Source of the DNA: Paraburkholderia caballeronis
Lineage (GTDB): Bacteria > Pseudomonadota > Gammaproteobacteria > Burkholderiales > Burkholderiaceae
NCBI RefSeq assembly: GCF_900104845.1
Contig: NZ_FNSR01000002.1
Location: forward strand, 620,001 to 684,000
Direction of reading: 5' to 3'
Length of the DNA stretch: 64,000 nucleotides
Made by a program: the position numbers and the translations under genes. Shown piece after piece: positions 44,389-53,514 of this stretch. Every line of letters begins with the position of its first letter. Position 1 is the stretch's first letter. Below the pieces are notes generated by a model. The model worked only from the letters and a program-made list of their open reading frames with translations, made no database searches and was not told the origin of the DNA.

Positions 44389-47013
44389 TTACTCACCTGC
44401 ACCCTTGCGGATATCAGCAAGGGCGGCCTGCACGATTTGGCGCCACGGTCGTTGAATTGTTTCTATACCACTCTCAATCGCTGCAATGGCCGAGCGTCCG
44501 TTCGGAGATCGAGCGATGACTCTGAGGATGCGGGTGGCATCACCGGCCCGCGCGGCAGCCAAGGCGATATCCGTCGGAAGCCATTCTGAACTGGAAAAGC
44601 TGCTTGCTAGTTCCCGACGAGCAATCCTGCATCGGTCCCAGTCCAGGAAAGGGAACATCAGTGAAAGGAAGTCAGGAATATGCTCTTGCTGCAGCCCCCT
44701 ATACACCACGGGAAAAGCAACGGCGATCAGTGCCGATGCCGGCTGGCGGCGCTCGCGCATGGCGAACGGCAAGAGCGTAGCGGCCGTCTGAGCAAAGCCG
44801 AGAGCATTTCGTTCACCTGCATCCCATAGCAAACGTCCAGCAGCACTCGCTCCCTCGTAGGTTAGGTCGAAGACATTCCTTCCGATGATACCTTCAGCGA
44901 TTGCTTCCGGAACCTTGACGAAGTTAGCCCTCGCGGTAGGCGAAGCCCCCTCAAAGAGAATAAGGTTCCGGCTGGCGATACCGGGCGGTACTTTAGAAGA
45001 TAGACCGGTCCGGATGGCCCTTACCCCATCCAGACTATTGCCCGCTGTATCGAGAAAAAATCGCACAGCGGCCTCCCGCGAGGCCCCAATCCCGTGATCA
45101 AGGAATGCATATAGGCTGCGAGCTGCAATTTCACTTGCGAGCTGACGCTTCAAGTGCGGAAGAATTTGCAGCAAAAAGGTCACGCCCTCTTCCGTCACCA
45201 ACGGTACGTTTTCGGCGATCCTTGCCAAAGATCCCACGGCAGCGTCGTCAATATCGCCGATTGCAGATCGAGCTTGTGACAGCAGCCCAGAATCCGAAAA
45301 CAGGCGGATCAGGGCGTGAGTGGGCGCGTTGTCGATTAGCTTCAACAGGAGCCAACGGCGACGCTCGTTGCTGATGACAGGCTGCGAGACCAGCCACCGA
45401 ACATCTTCCGCGGTCGGCTCGATGAGACTTTCCAGCATTGCGTCACTCGCCGGGGACGGTTTCAGCGAAGCAACGTAGTCTCGCACGAAAGGCACGGAAT
45501 CAGTACGCCGAGCTTCCTCCACGAGGACATCATTAAGGCCCTCTGATCGCAAGCCAATGGCATCATCCAGCCGCTCGACCTGAGCGATAAGCTCCGCTTC
45601 ACTCATGCCGGATACGAGAATTCGGAACACGCTAACGTGCCGTTCGCTAATGATATGCCGCAGAAAACGTCGCTGCGCACTTGCCACTATGTCCGCCCCC
45701 CCTTCCTCAAGACCCGCCATTATCCGTGCATCAAGGCCGACGCCCTCGCGGAAAATTTCTTCCGCGAGAGGCGGACTGGCGATCATGAGCCTTATCAGAT
45801 CAGTCGGCTCAAGCTCGGCAAGCATCTGAACAATGTCGTCCGTTTCGGCTCCTGCCAACCCATCCCCAAGAGCCCCCACAAGCAGCTCCTGACCGCTTTT
45901 GGCAAGCATCGTCGGAACAACGCTGATGGCGTCTTTAGGCTGCCGGCGAGCAAGAGATATCGCCGATGACCTTATCGATTTGGCAACGGACAAGCGAAGC
46001 TTGGAATCTCCAACCTTACCGGCCAGAGTTTGCAGAAAACCCCATGCATCTCTTGGAAGCATCGTGGATACCGCTGTCGCAGCTGCCGAAGAAAGAGCCG
46101 GCCCCAAGCTGCTCACAAGATAGGCATTTTTGGCGGCTCTTGTATTGGCAATGTCAAGCAACCCCAGCGCGGCGAGTGGCTCAGCAGTCACTTTCGTATG
46201 CAACTCGTCCCAAAGGAGAGAAACACGCAGCGCATCCTCACTCCCCCGCTCATCTCCAGCCATCTCCCCCAAGACATCGAGTCCGCGAAGTGACGGATTT
46301 TGCATGCGGAAAACTCGCTCGACGATAGGCGTCGACCAGCGATGACGAGCTGCAGATGTTCGGCGCCCGTCGATGCGACGCCCGTTCCAGCCAGAGAACC
46401 GCGACCTCGCTTCGACAGGGGCAAATACAAGATCGAAACTCTTCCTTGCTATGGTTCGAGGCGAATTGCAGAAAGTTGACAAGGTGAAATTGCGACGATA
46501 CGACGGCCAGATAGCAGTGAGCAATCGGAGAGCAATGATCTCAGGCATCTCCGCTCCGAAGACCGCAACGGGCATCCGCTCTTCCAGGAACAGTGCCTCC
46601 AGAAGTTCAGTGCCCACCCCTTCGACAGGCGAGAGTCGCTTGACCAACGGCTGAAGAACGGAGATTGTTTCAGTTGCTCCCCCTGGCCCGCCTGCGGAAG
46701 CCGCTTCAGCAAGTGCCGCAGGCTCATCCAAGGTCATCCAGTCCTGCATCGGAATCAGCAGGGATCTCGTTCGCACACAACCGGCGCGTGGCGCATTGAG
46801 ATCCTGCCACGTCCGGGCAACCACGTAATGAGAACCGCTCGGTAACGGATAGCAGGTGAGGTAAGGGAAAAAGCGCTCGCCAGGCCCCAAGGGACCTGCC
46901 ACGTCGGATAGTCTGTCCAGCAGGTCCTGATCGTGCGCAGGCAGGCGCACAGACGTGGACAGGAGCTCATGCCCGTGCCGGTACCCGTGTAGTTGCTGCT
47001 CGATGGCGGTCAC
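44389..47013 (-). CDS. GAP1-like protein of a GTPase conflict system
   Basis: This 874-residue protein starts QQLHGYRHGHELLSTSVRLP, then YLTCYPLPSGSHYVVARTWQD and GCVRTRSLLIP. These are the signature of the GAP1 N-terminal domain (GTPase-associated protein 1). The rest is a large alpha-helical region with repeats, consistent with the GAP1 middle and C-terminal domains. It starts with GTG 47013 (GAGG 8 bases upstream), 10 bases after the first GTPase gene. In predicted GTPase-based conflict systems GAP1 is the large partner that may hold or execute the response. Families are named from memory, not from a search. Confidence 0.8.
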   Translation of the reverse strand: MTAIEQQLHGYRHGHELLSTSVRLPAHDQDLLDRLSDVAGPLGPGERFFPYLTCYPLPSGSHYVVARTWQDLNAPRAGCVRTRSLLIPMQDWMTLDEPAALAEAASAGGPGGATETISVLQPLVKRLSPVEGVGTELLEALFLEERMPVAVFGAEMPEIIALRLLTAIWPSYRRNFTLSTFCNSPRTIARKSFDLVFAPVEARSRFSGWNGRRIDGRRTSAARHRWSTPIVERVFRMQNPSLRGLDVLGEMAGDERGSEDALRVSLLWDELHTKVTAEPLAALGLLDIANTRAAKNAYLVSSLGPALSSAAATAVSTMLPRDAWGFLQTLAGKVGDSKLRLSVAKSIRSSAISLARRQPKDAISVVPTMLAKSGQELLVGALGDGLAGAETDDIVQMLAELEPTDLIRLMIASPPLAEEIFREGVGLDARIMAGLEEGGADIVASAQRRFLRHIISERHVSVFRILVSGMSEAELIAQVERLDDAIGLRSEGLNDVLVEEARRTDSVPFVRDYVASLKPSPASDAMLESLIEPTAEDVRWLVSQPVISNERRRWLLLKLIDNAPTHALIRLFSDSGLLSQARSAIGDIDDAAVGSLARIAENVPLVTEEGVTFLLQILPHLKRQLASEIAARSLYAFLDHGIGASREAAVRFFLDTAGNSLDGVRAIRTGLSSKVPPGIASRNLILFEGASPTARANFVKVPEAIAEGIIGRNVFDLTYEGASAAGRLLWDAGERNALGFAQTAATLLPFAMRERRQPASALIAVAFPVVYRGLQQEHIPDFLSLMFPFLDWDRCRIARRELASSFSSSEWLPTDIALAAARAGDATRILRVIARSPNGRSAIAAIESGIETIQRPWRQIVQAALADIRKGAGE

Positions 47014-47023
47014 GAACAGTACC

Positions 47024-48040
47024 TCAATCCCCGAGAGCCCAGGCGATGGGAAGCGTCACGTCAGGGTCCTCGATCATTGCACCATCTCTCATGACAGCGG
47101 TATAACCCACTTCGGACAGGTCGCGCCCCTTCAGTGATTCCCGAAATTCCAGCTTCCCTCTCAGGTCTCCGCCGACAATCGACATCCCGAACAGCTCAAT
47201 GTCCAGACGGCCGGGCGTTTGAAGTCGGCCCGCGAAAAGAGGGAATTCTTTCCCGAGATATTGCATCGGTCCAGCCTTCTTCGCGTCGTCATCGAGCATA
47301 TCCCACGCTGTCACCACTACCGCCACTCTCGGCCTGGAGCCGTCAGGCCGATCGGACAGCAACAATTCCAAGTACCGTAGCAGCTCGCAGAAGCCGACCT
47401 GCGCTGGCAACGTCGGCGTTTTTGGCTGTGCATGAGTGTGAGCTGCAGACTGATCCTGCCCGGCCTCTGCTACGCCAACGACTTGCCCTGCAGTTGCAAC
47501 CAACGGCTGTGCGACGGCTATCGCCCCCGGGGCAATGTTTTCCTCGTCCTCGTCTTCATAGTCATCGTCAAGCTCATCGTCCATCGCTCCTGCGTGCATC
47601 TGCAAAATGTCGCGCGCAGTCACCCAGTCCATCGGCTGCGCGTTCAGCCTGGTGTGGGCTCGAAGAAAAAGAATCGCTGAAGACGAGCCTTTGAACTCAT
47701 CGATCCATTCCTGGGGCAGTTCGTAGGTTTCCACCGCCCGCCTCCACAGCTCGCCCGTGATATCTGGCACGGAGATCTTCCTAGGTGCGCCGGCTCCGCC
47801 GTGTCCGCGAACCTCGACCTCGAAGTCGTGACGCCCATCTTCCATGTTTCGCTCGGACCTAGGCGCGAACTTGAGCGCCATTAAATGACGGACCGCATCG
47901 TTGACGTAGTGGATGTTCGTGGGCAGACGGTCAGCACGCAGTGCTCCCTTCCTTGCCTGGAAGGCAAGCCAGAGTCTGGCGATATAGTTGGTCTTGCCAG
48001 AACCCGGTCCACCGACCAACATCACCGAACCAGAATTCAT
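47024..48040 (-). CDS. Double-GTPase-1-like protein
   Basis: This 338-residue P-loop protein starts MNSGSVMLVGGPGSGKTNYI (Walker A at once), with a G3-like SVPDITGE at about 90 and a G4-like VTAWDML near 250. Residues ~155-215 hold an acidic Asp/Glu stretch and a Gln/Ala/Pro-rich linker. This matches the DO-GTPase1 type of conflict-system GTPases. The start ATG 48040 is supported by AGGGGG, and it overlaps the preceding gene by 4 bases. It probably acts as a nucleotide-controlled switch with the second GTPase. Confidence 0.8.
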   Translation of the reverse strand: MNSGSVMLVGGPGSGKTNYIARLWLAFQARKGALRADRLPTNIHYVNDAVRHLMALKFAPRSERNMEDGRHDFEVEVRGHGGAGAPRKISVPDITGELWRRAVETYELPQEWIDEFKGSSSAILFLRAHTRLNAQPMDWVTARDILQMHAGAMDDELDDDYEDEDEENIAPGAIAVAQPLVATAGQVVGVAEAGQDQSAAHTHAQPKTPTLPAQVGFCELLRYLELLLSDRPDGSRPRVAVVVTAWDMLDDDAKKAGPMQYLGKEFPLFAGRLQTPGRLDIELFGMSIVGGDLRGKLEFRESLKGRDLSEVGYTAVMRDGAMIEDPDVTLPIAWALGD

Positions 48041-49092
48041 TTCCGCCCCCTGTATGCCACCAACGCACGATCGTACTGGCCAGCTTCAGTCACCGGCCAG
48101 AACGCCTGAGCCCGTGTGGGCGGGCAGATGGACCGTTCGACCAGCTTCGCGACACCATCGCCCGGAGGCACAGTGTCGTTCCAGGAGAAGGATGCGATCG
48201 GCGCAACCTCGATTTCGAAACCAAGGCCAGCCGCAATTTCAGAGAGTCGTGCGATTTCCGTCGCGGGGAAAACGCCTGCATCTTGCCATGTCGGCACGAG
48301 CAGTATGCGCGGTCTCTGCTCTCCGAGAAGGTCCGCCAGCCGCTCAATGAGAAGGCTAGCCCTGTATCGCGCATAGGCGACGGTCTCGCCGTGTGCGAAC
48401 TGCCGGCCGTCGACCATGAACCAGATCGCGCTTGCTGACTTCAAAAACTCCAGACGAGCGACGTTGTTGAGATCGATGAGTTCTTTCGACCACTCGCCAG
48501 GCAGATCAGGCAAAAGAAGGTCGAAAAGCCTTCCATCGCGGTTGCGCCTCAAGCGCAGGTGCAAAAAACCCGCTTGCCGATCGTCTGAGAGCGTCGTATG
48601 CGCGGTAATCTGCTCCGGCGGGTTGCCCTTGACCCACGTCCGGCTTCCGCGCGCGATCTCTTCGAACGCTCTTAGCGTCACGCTATCCGCAAAGCTGAAT
48701 CCATCGAATTCGCCTTTTGCCAGCAACAGGTAAGCGCTGACAAGACACGCCGTCTTGCCCGCTCCGGGCAAACCGACGATACCGATCATGCACGTCTGCC
48801 GTGCCTCCATCATGGCGTTCGCTTCGTCGAGGTCCAGCGTTCTACTGGGCGGTAGCGTCGGGAGTTCTGTCGGTGCATCGAGAACTGCACCGCCTACGTC
48901 GAGAAGCCGAGTAACGTCCGTCGACGGTTTGTCGACATCCAGGCCCGACTGCTCGCGCCCATCTTCGCCGTCCGCGAGCGCTCCTTCCATCAATAACGGG
49001 CGGTACTCGCACTCGTCGGGCGGATTGCCTCGGACACACTGCTTTGTCAGGTTGTAGGTGCAGTTCGCGTCGTTGCAGGACCCTCGCGTCAT
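48037..49092 (-). CDS. Double-GTPase-2-like protein with N-terminal Cys cluster
   Basis: This is a 351-residue protein. Residues 6-28 hold four cysteines (CNDANC, QC and EC), a possible zinc-binding knuckle. After a linker, MIGIVGLPGAGKT is the Walker A near 105, and LFDLLLPDLPGEWSKE is the G3 region. LLVPTWQDAG may replace the NKxD motif. This fits the DO-GTPase2 group. Overlaps of 4 bases with both neighbours show coupling. The missing canonical NKxD raises the possibility of altered nucleotide choice. Confidence 0.8.
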   Translation of the reverse strand: MTRGSCNDANCTYNLTKQCVRGNPPDECEYRPLLMEGALADGEDGREQSGLDVDKPSTDVTRLLDVGGAVLDAPTELPTLPPSRTLDLDEANAMMEARQTCMIGIVGLPGAGKTACLVSAYLLLAKGEFDGFSFADSVTLRAFEEIARGSRTWVKGNPPEQITAHTTLSDDRQAGFLHLRLRRNRDGRLFDLLLPDLPGEWSKELIDLNNVARLEFLKSASAIWFMVDGRQFAHGETVAYARYRASLLIERLADLLGEQRPRILLVPTWQDAGVFPATEIARLSEIAAGLGFEIEVAPIASFSWNDTVPPGDGVAKLVERSICPPTRAQAFWPVTEAGQYDRALVAYRGRK

Positions 49093-50117
49093 GTCGTTCC
49101 GCCCAGTTTATCTTCGAGGCGGACGATGGCTCCCTCCAGCAAAGCACGGGCACCCCAGTCCCGGGCATCAAGTGACACCGCGGACTCACGCAGCTTCGCG
49201 TCGGCGGGCAACGCGCTGATCAGCGGAAAGACGGATGGATACGCTGTCGCCCACGTGCCGGCAAAGCCTTGTGCAAGTTGCGCCTTATCTTCACCGAGCT
49301 TCTCGACGAGTCCCGCGAGGGCGAGCAATTCAGACTCGCCGATCTGCCGAAGGACAACATGGCGATGCCCATCACTCGGCAATCGGCGAAGCTTCGATGC
49401 CCCCTCCATACCGACCGCGATCGCCCGGCTGAACACCGCTTTCTTACCGAGCGGGCAATCGAATAGCTCACTATGGTCGCCGAGTGCCCACCATAGAAAG
49501 TCGATTTCTTCGCGGTCGAGCTCGGCATTGTCCTTGAGCGCCTTGATGACGGGTTCCGTCGCTCGCTTGTACGCGGTTTGCGCTCTTGGGCCGGCCGGCT
49601 CTGCTTCAGGAATCGTTAGCTTGCCAACGTCGGGCACGTCATGCCGTGCCCTTGCCTGCCTCGAGACCGCGCTTACGCGGTGACGGCAGGCATCCAGAAG
49701 ATCGGTGCGCAAGACTTCAACGGGCGCGCGATCTATCGGATTTTGCAGTGCGAGACCTGACCACAATGCCGCCGCCATTGCGTCGGGAGCTGCCCAGCCA
49801 TTGCCATTGACGGCGGCATTGCGCGCCAGATCGAGGGCGGCGACGGCGGCGCAAACGATGCCTTGCTGTTCGTGTCCGGACATCTGGAACGCCGGACTTT
49901 CATCGCTGATTGCCTTCTCGATGGTCTTCGACAAATCCGGCGGAATCTTGCCCCCAGCCAGTGCATCGACCAGCGCAGCGGCCACCTCTATCGCCTTGCG
50001 CGAGTCGAGTGCGCCAAATTGCGCGCGCAAATTCTCGACGGACTTGTTACGTGCCGCGACGTCCCCATCAGTCGGTTCCGCCCAGAAAATCCGGGCATAT
50101 TTCGCCATTATGCTCAC
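49089..50117 (-). CDS. GASH-like (GTPase-associated system helical) protein
   Basis: This 342-residue, nearly all-helical protein contains EIDFLWWALGDHSELFDCPLG, the tryptophan-rich block that I associate with the GASH domain of GTPase-associated systems. The start GTG 50117 has GGAG 7 bases upstream and overlaps the preceding gene by 4 bases; ATG 50108 is an alternative. It has no catalytic motifs and is probably a scaffold between the GTPases and the metallophosphoesterase. The family name is by pattern memory. Confidence 0.75.
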   Translation of the reverse strand: MSIMAKYARIFWAEPTDGDVAARNKSVENLRAQFGALDSRKAIEVAAALVDALAGGKIPPDLSKTIEKAISDESPAFQMSGHEQQGIVCAAVAALDLARNAAVNGNGWAAPDAMAAALWSGLALQNPIDRAPVEVLRTDLLDACRHRVSAVSRQARARHDVPDVGKLTIPEAEPAGPRAQTAYKRATEPVIKALKDNAELDREEIDFLWWALGDHSELFDCPLGKKAVFSRAIAVGMEGASKLRRLPSDGHRHVVLRQIGESELLALAGLVEKLGEDKAQLAQGFAGTWATAYPSVFPLISALPADAKLRESAVSLDARDWGARALLEGAIVRLEDKLGGTT

Positions 50118-51493
50118 TGTGTGTCTCCACGCTTTTTTGCCTCGGCTAAATCGAGTAGCGCCTCAATTGCCCGAGCTTTCCCTTGCTTGATTAACATCCT
50201 GAACAACCGACGTTCCATCGAATGGTCGAGTCGCCCTTTGAGGTCGCCCGGAATAGCCCCGAGGTTTACGAGCGCCTTCAACCTCTCGCCTTCCGGCAGC
50301 TCCTGGAAGAACCGGAGCTGGAGCAGGCGCTGGTCAAGCGTAGCGGACTGCTCGATTGCAGGCGCTTGTGCCGCTGAGTCGGACGCAGCGAACGTCGAGT
50401 CAGTCTGCGACGCAGCCGCAGGCGCAATATCGACAGGTTTGACCTCTGGTGCCTCGTGAGAAACTGCCCGATCCACGGGCGGTGCGACGGCTGGCAGCGG
50501 AGCACGGTGGAAGTTCGGCGAACCAAGCACCTGCCGCTCGGCCCTTCCGTCAAGGAAGACATCGTCGCGCCTGAACCGGGTCAGCCCGTCATCCCACGTA
50601 CGCGGATTGATCGTCACCGCGAGGGCGTCGGCGTCCTCATCCCATTCGAAAACGAGAATGTTGTACTTGTACGTGTAGCCCTCGGCAAGATAATCCGGAT
50701 TCGTCGCGCCAGCAGCCAGAAGCAGCAAATCGCGCCCAGCTTCCACTGAATCGACCTGCAGCTTCGGAAAGTGCTCATGCCCGGATATCAGGACGCGCGC
50801 CCGATTGCGAAGATAGTTGCGAGCCGTGGCGGAATCCTGAAACCAGTTCAGGGGGTGGTGAACGAGAACGATAATCTCCACCCCGTCCTCCTGCGGCAGG
50901 ACTCGTTGCCGCTTGCCGAGGATCAACGTTCCTTCAGCATCGTTGCGCGAACAAATCAGAGCCGAGTTCAGGCGCACAAATTTGATGCTTCGGCCCTCCG
51001 CGAGCTCAAGGCGCCCCCCACTGGACATCTGCCCGTTGAGATCAAGCTCGCACTCGTAGTCCAACGCGAAGTCGCGGTACGCCTCGAACCTGCCGTACAG
51101 GAAATCGCAACCCTCATCGCTGTCCAGAAGGGGGTCGAGGATTGCATCCCCCTTCTCTCGGACCTGCGCGAGGACGCATTCAATCGGGACTGAAATCTTG
51201 TCCCTGTCCATGTCGTGATTCCCCGGCACCATCTGTACCTTGACCCGCTCACAGCCAATTGCGTCGGCCAGTTCGCCGAGCCACGCTCCAGCGTTTCGGT
51301 ATTCGTGTTCTTTTCCGGAATACGCGATGTCGCCGGTCACAATCACGCCCGAAGCCTTGCCACCGAGCTTCGCGACTTCCTCGCGCGCGTCCTCGATCAA
51401 CCGCTGTTTTGCGTCCTCGTTTACAACCACGTCGCCGCCGTTCTTCTCCTGACCGAAGTGGATATCAGAAAGGTGAACAAAAATCGCTTTCAA
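50114..51493 (-). CDS. Calcineurin-like metallophosphoesterase with helical C-terminal domain
   Basis: This is a 459-residue enzyme. Residues 1-300 are a metallophosphoesterase with the full metal-binding set: LSDIHFG, VTGDIAYSG, VPGNHDMD, LVHHPL and ISGHEHF. A Pro/Ala-rich linker at ~325-385 leads to a C-terminal helical domain (RLLQLRFFQELPEGERLKAL, ending EALLDLAEAK) that looks like a small adaptor or death-like domain. It starts with TTG 51493 after GGGGG, as the first gene of the operon. It may be the effector that cuts nucleic acid or a nucleotide; that role is inferred. Confidence 0.85.
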   Translation of the reverse strand: MKAIFVHLSDIHFGQEKNGGDVVVNEDAKQRLIEDAREEVAKLGGKASGVIVTGDIAYSGKEHEYRNAGAWLGELADAIGCERVKVQMVPGNHDMDRDKISVPIECVLAQVREKGDAILDPLLDSDEGCDFLYGRFEAYRDFALDYECELDLNGQMSSGGRLELAEGRSIKFVRLNSALICSRNDAEGTLILGKRQRVLPQEDGVEIIVLVHHPLNWFQDSATARNYLRNRARVLISGHEHFPKLQVDSVEAGRDLLLLAAGATNPDYLAEGYTYKYNILVFEWDEDADALAVTINPRTWDDGLTRFRRDDVFLDGRAERQVLGSPNFHRAPLPAVAPPVDRAVSHEAPEVKPVDIAPAAASQTDSTFAASDSAAQAPAIEQSATLDQRLLQLRFFQELPEGERLKALVNLGAIPGDLKGRLDHSMERRLFRMLIKQGKARAIEALLDLAEAKKRGDTQ

Positions 51494-51852
51494 ACTGCCC
51501 CCGATCGCCTCGTTGCCCGATAAATCATATCAAAAACGAACGGCGGAATTGGCCGACGAAATACACAACTGGCCCTGAACTGCGGCAGCCAGGGATGCCA
51601 TCCGGGAGCACCGTTCCCTTACGGCTAGTGCCCAGCGAGAGCGGTGCCCCGGCGGGATATGGACTACCACGGACCATTGGTTGTTGCCGCATTCGACCAC
51701 AAGGCGCGTCCCCGTGGGTTGATATAGCGCGAAATCGTGCATTTGGCCTACTCGCAACGGATCGTCCACGTCGGCATGGCCAGCATGCCGCCATTGCTCT
51801 AGGATCGTCTCGCAGCAGGAGGAAGAGAGGAACCCTCTATGAGGAGCAGCCG
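51494..51852. other. Upstream region of the GTPase operon
   Basis: This ~360-base region holds the promoter of the minus-strand operon (AT-rich ~51,510-51,545) and the start region of a possible plus-strand gene. A minus-strand frame (51,530-51,901) has a protein-like middle (GTRLVVECGNNQWSVVVHIP) but no good start and no family; I do not call it. Confidence 0.35.
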
Positions 51853-52398
51853 ATGACGACCGCACGTAAGCACACGAATGCACCCTCCGGGACGGATACA
51901 CCGCACGACTCCCCGCGCCCGGTCAGCTCGCACTGCCTGCCACCGCGAACCGCAGCTGTCCGGCGTCCGCTCGCGTTGCCAAACAAACTCGGCCCGGTCG
52001 ATTGGGCGTACTTCTGGCAGGTCAATACCGATCGAGAATTTGTGTCAACGTTTGTGAGCAATTACGACCATGGATGCCATATATTTTCGCGCCCGGCGAC
52101 GCGACAGTACCCGCATCTGCTTTCGTCGCGCTGGTCTCGGGCAACCTGCGCGGAAATTCAACGCCGCGGCGCGAGCTGGGGCAGTTCAGTTGGCATACGC
52201 GATCTGTACGCTCGCGCCGGAGGCTGCAGACAATCTGCTCAAACTACCGCCACGACGACTCGGACGCGTCATGAAAGCCGTGCTGCGACGCACACAAATA
52301 CGCGCTCGCAGGCGCGCCTACTCCAGACGCCGTTCAACAGCCCACGTGATTCGCGCTTAGGCTCGCCGCCCCCCAACGGGTCTTCCTCGTCATTATGA
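51853..52398 (+). CDS. Possible small protein upstream of the HTH-HAD gene
   Basis: This is a 181-residue frame with GAGGAG 6 bases before ATG 51853. Its TGA overlaps the ATG of the next gene (ATGA), as in a coupled operon. The first ~80 residues (VDWAYFWQVNTDREFVSTFV) look like protein; the rest is Ser/Thr/Arg-rich and atypical. A different plus frame at 52,070-52,360 (RAGAVQLAYAICTLAPEAAD) also looks protein-like, so a frameshift or overlapping genes are possible. Confidence 0.35.
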   Translation: MTTARKHTNAPSGTDTPHDSPRPVSSHCLPPRTAAVRRPLALPNKLGPVDWAYFWQVNTDREFVSTFVSNYDHGCHIFSRPATRQYPHLLSSRWSRATCAEIQRRGASWGSSVGIRDLYARAGGCRQSAQTTATTTRTRHESRAATHTNTRSQARLLQTPFNSPRDSRLGSPPPNGSSSSL

Positions 52399-53279
52399 CC
52401 AGCATGCCGCCCTCCCCCGACGACACCGGCTCCAGACCATGTCCGCTCGTGACAGATCTCAAAACGCTAGGACAAGCGGTGCAACGTATCCGGCTGGCGA
52501 GTGAATTGACGCTCCTCGATGCCGCCGACTGCATCGGCATATCCCAAAGAGCTCTTGCTCGCATTGAAGCCGGACGATCTGTCGGTACCGTGCACCTGTT
52601 CAAGGTGCTGAAGGAGTTCGGGCTTGCAATGCTCATCATGTCGAAAACGGACGCCGAAGATGCCTTGCAAGCGATTGGCCATACGGTGAACTGGCTTGAA
52701 ATCACAGCGAAGCAATCGGCTACCAGGACGACCGGCACGAAGCCTGTTCCCATTCCCGAGCGAACCACACCGACGCTCTTCGTCGATTACGACGGTACCC
52801 TGCATGCTGGCCATGCCTATATAGATGACGAAGCCCAGCTCACCCTAGACTCCGGCAGGCCGCTTTTTGAATTCGCTCCGATTCTGACTGAGATTCTCCA
52901 GCCCTATCCGACAGTGGAGATCGTCCTCACGACATCCTGGTTGCAGAGGCTGCCAACCGAGCGTGTCATCGCATATCTTCCGCCCGACCTCGCGCGACGA
53001 GTCGTTGACACGACTCGGGACATGAAGCCACGCTTCAGTTATCTGCAAAGCGGTTCCGGCAGAACGGATGTAATCGCGTCGTATGCGCAGGGGAAAGGCC
53101 TACGAAACTGGATGGCGTTGGACGATTCAGTTTTCGACGCTCATATCTTCGGTCGCGAACTGATCAGCAATTTCGTGCTGCTCGACTCTGCGCTAGGCAT
53201 CAGCGATGAAAAAGCGCTGGAGCGACTTCGACGATGGCTGACGGGCATTGATGATCGGCGAACCGGTGCAGGCCAGTAA
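52395..53279 (+). CDS. XRE-type HTH fused to a HAD domain
   Basis: This is a 294-residue protein. Residues 20-85 form an XRE/HipB-like helix-turn-helix (GQAVQRIRLASELTLLDAAD, ISQRALARIEAGRSVGTVHL). Residues ~125-285 form a HAD phosphatase-like domain (TLFVDYDGTLHAG with nucleophile Asp, IVLTTSWLQRLP and NWMALDDSVFD), similar to HAD domains linked to Swiss-army-knife RNA-repair proteins. Such a fusion suggests a DNA-binding regulator with an attached phosphatase or nucleic-acid end-processing activity. The short basic linker at ~100-120 separates the two parts. Function is inferred. Confidence 0.78.
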   Translation: MTSMPPSPDDTGSRPCPLVTDLKTLGQAVQRIRLASELTLLDAADCIGISQRALARIEAGRSVGTVHLFKVLKEFGLAMLIMSKTDAEDALQAIGHTVNWLEITAKQSATRTTGTKPVPIPERTTPTLFVDYDGTLHAGHAYIDDEAQLTLDSGRPLFEFAPILTEILQPYPTVEIVLTTSWLQRLPTERVIAYLPPDLARRVVDTTRDMKPRFSYLQSGSGRTDVIASYAQGKGLRNWMALDDSVFDAHIFGRELISNFVLLDSALGISDEKALERLRRWLTGIDDRRTGAGQ

Positions 53280-53514
53280 ACGATGGTTGGAATTGGGGCA
53301 GATCGAGAAAGATCTGAGGGCGAAAGTGGGCACCGGCCAATACGCCTTCTCCCCCAAGAATAGTCTGGATGACCCGACACACGCACGAATTGCTGTCGGC
53401 AGCAACAAGTGGCACAGGAAGCGGCAGGTATCCACGAAAACGCATGCTTGCTGTAGGCCCGTACTGCGAGTTCGGGATCAGCACCCGCGCATTACAAAGG
53501 AAGGTCCGCAATGA
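53251..53514 (+). CDS. Possible small protein
   Basis: This is an 87-residue frame (MIGEPVQASKRWLELGQIEK) overlapping the end of the HTH-HAD gene by ~29 bases and ending with a TGA that overlaps the ATG of the excisionase-like gene. Position suggests coupling, but there is no ribosome-binding site and no family. The C-terminus is Arg/His-rich and may be out-of-frame reading. Confidence 0.3.
   Translation: MIGEPVQASKRWLELGQIEKDLRAKVGTGQYAFSPKNSLDDPTHARIAVGSNKWHRKRQVSTKTHACCRPVLRVRDQHPRITKEGPQ

Noticed and set aside
51530..51901. Minus-strand 123-residue frame with a protein-like middle.
   Set aside because: Start and both ends are atypical and it overlaps the promoter of the GTPase operon; no family or ribosome-binding site supports it.
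52070..52360. Plus-strand 96-residue Arg-rich frame.
   Set aside because: It overlaps another frame that has a better ribosome-binding site; I mention it as an alternative but cannot choose it.
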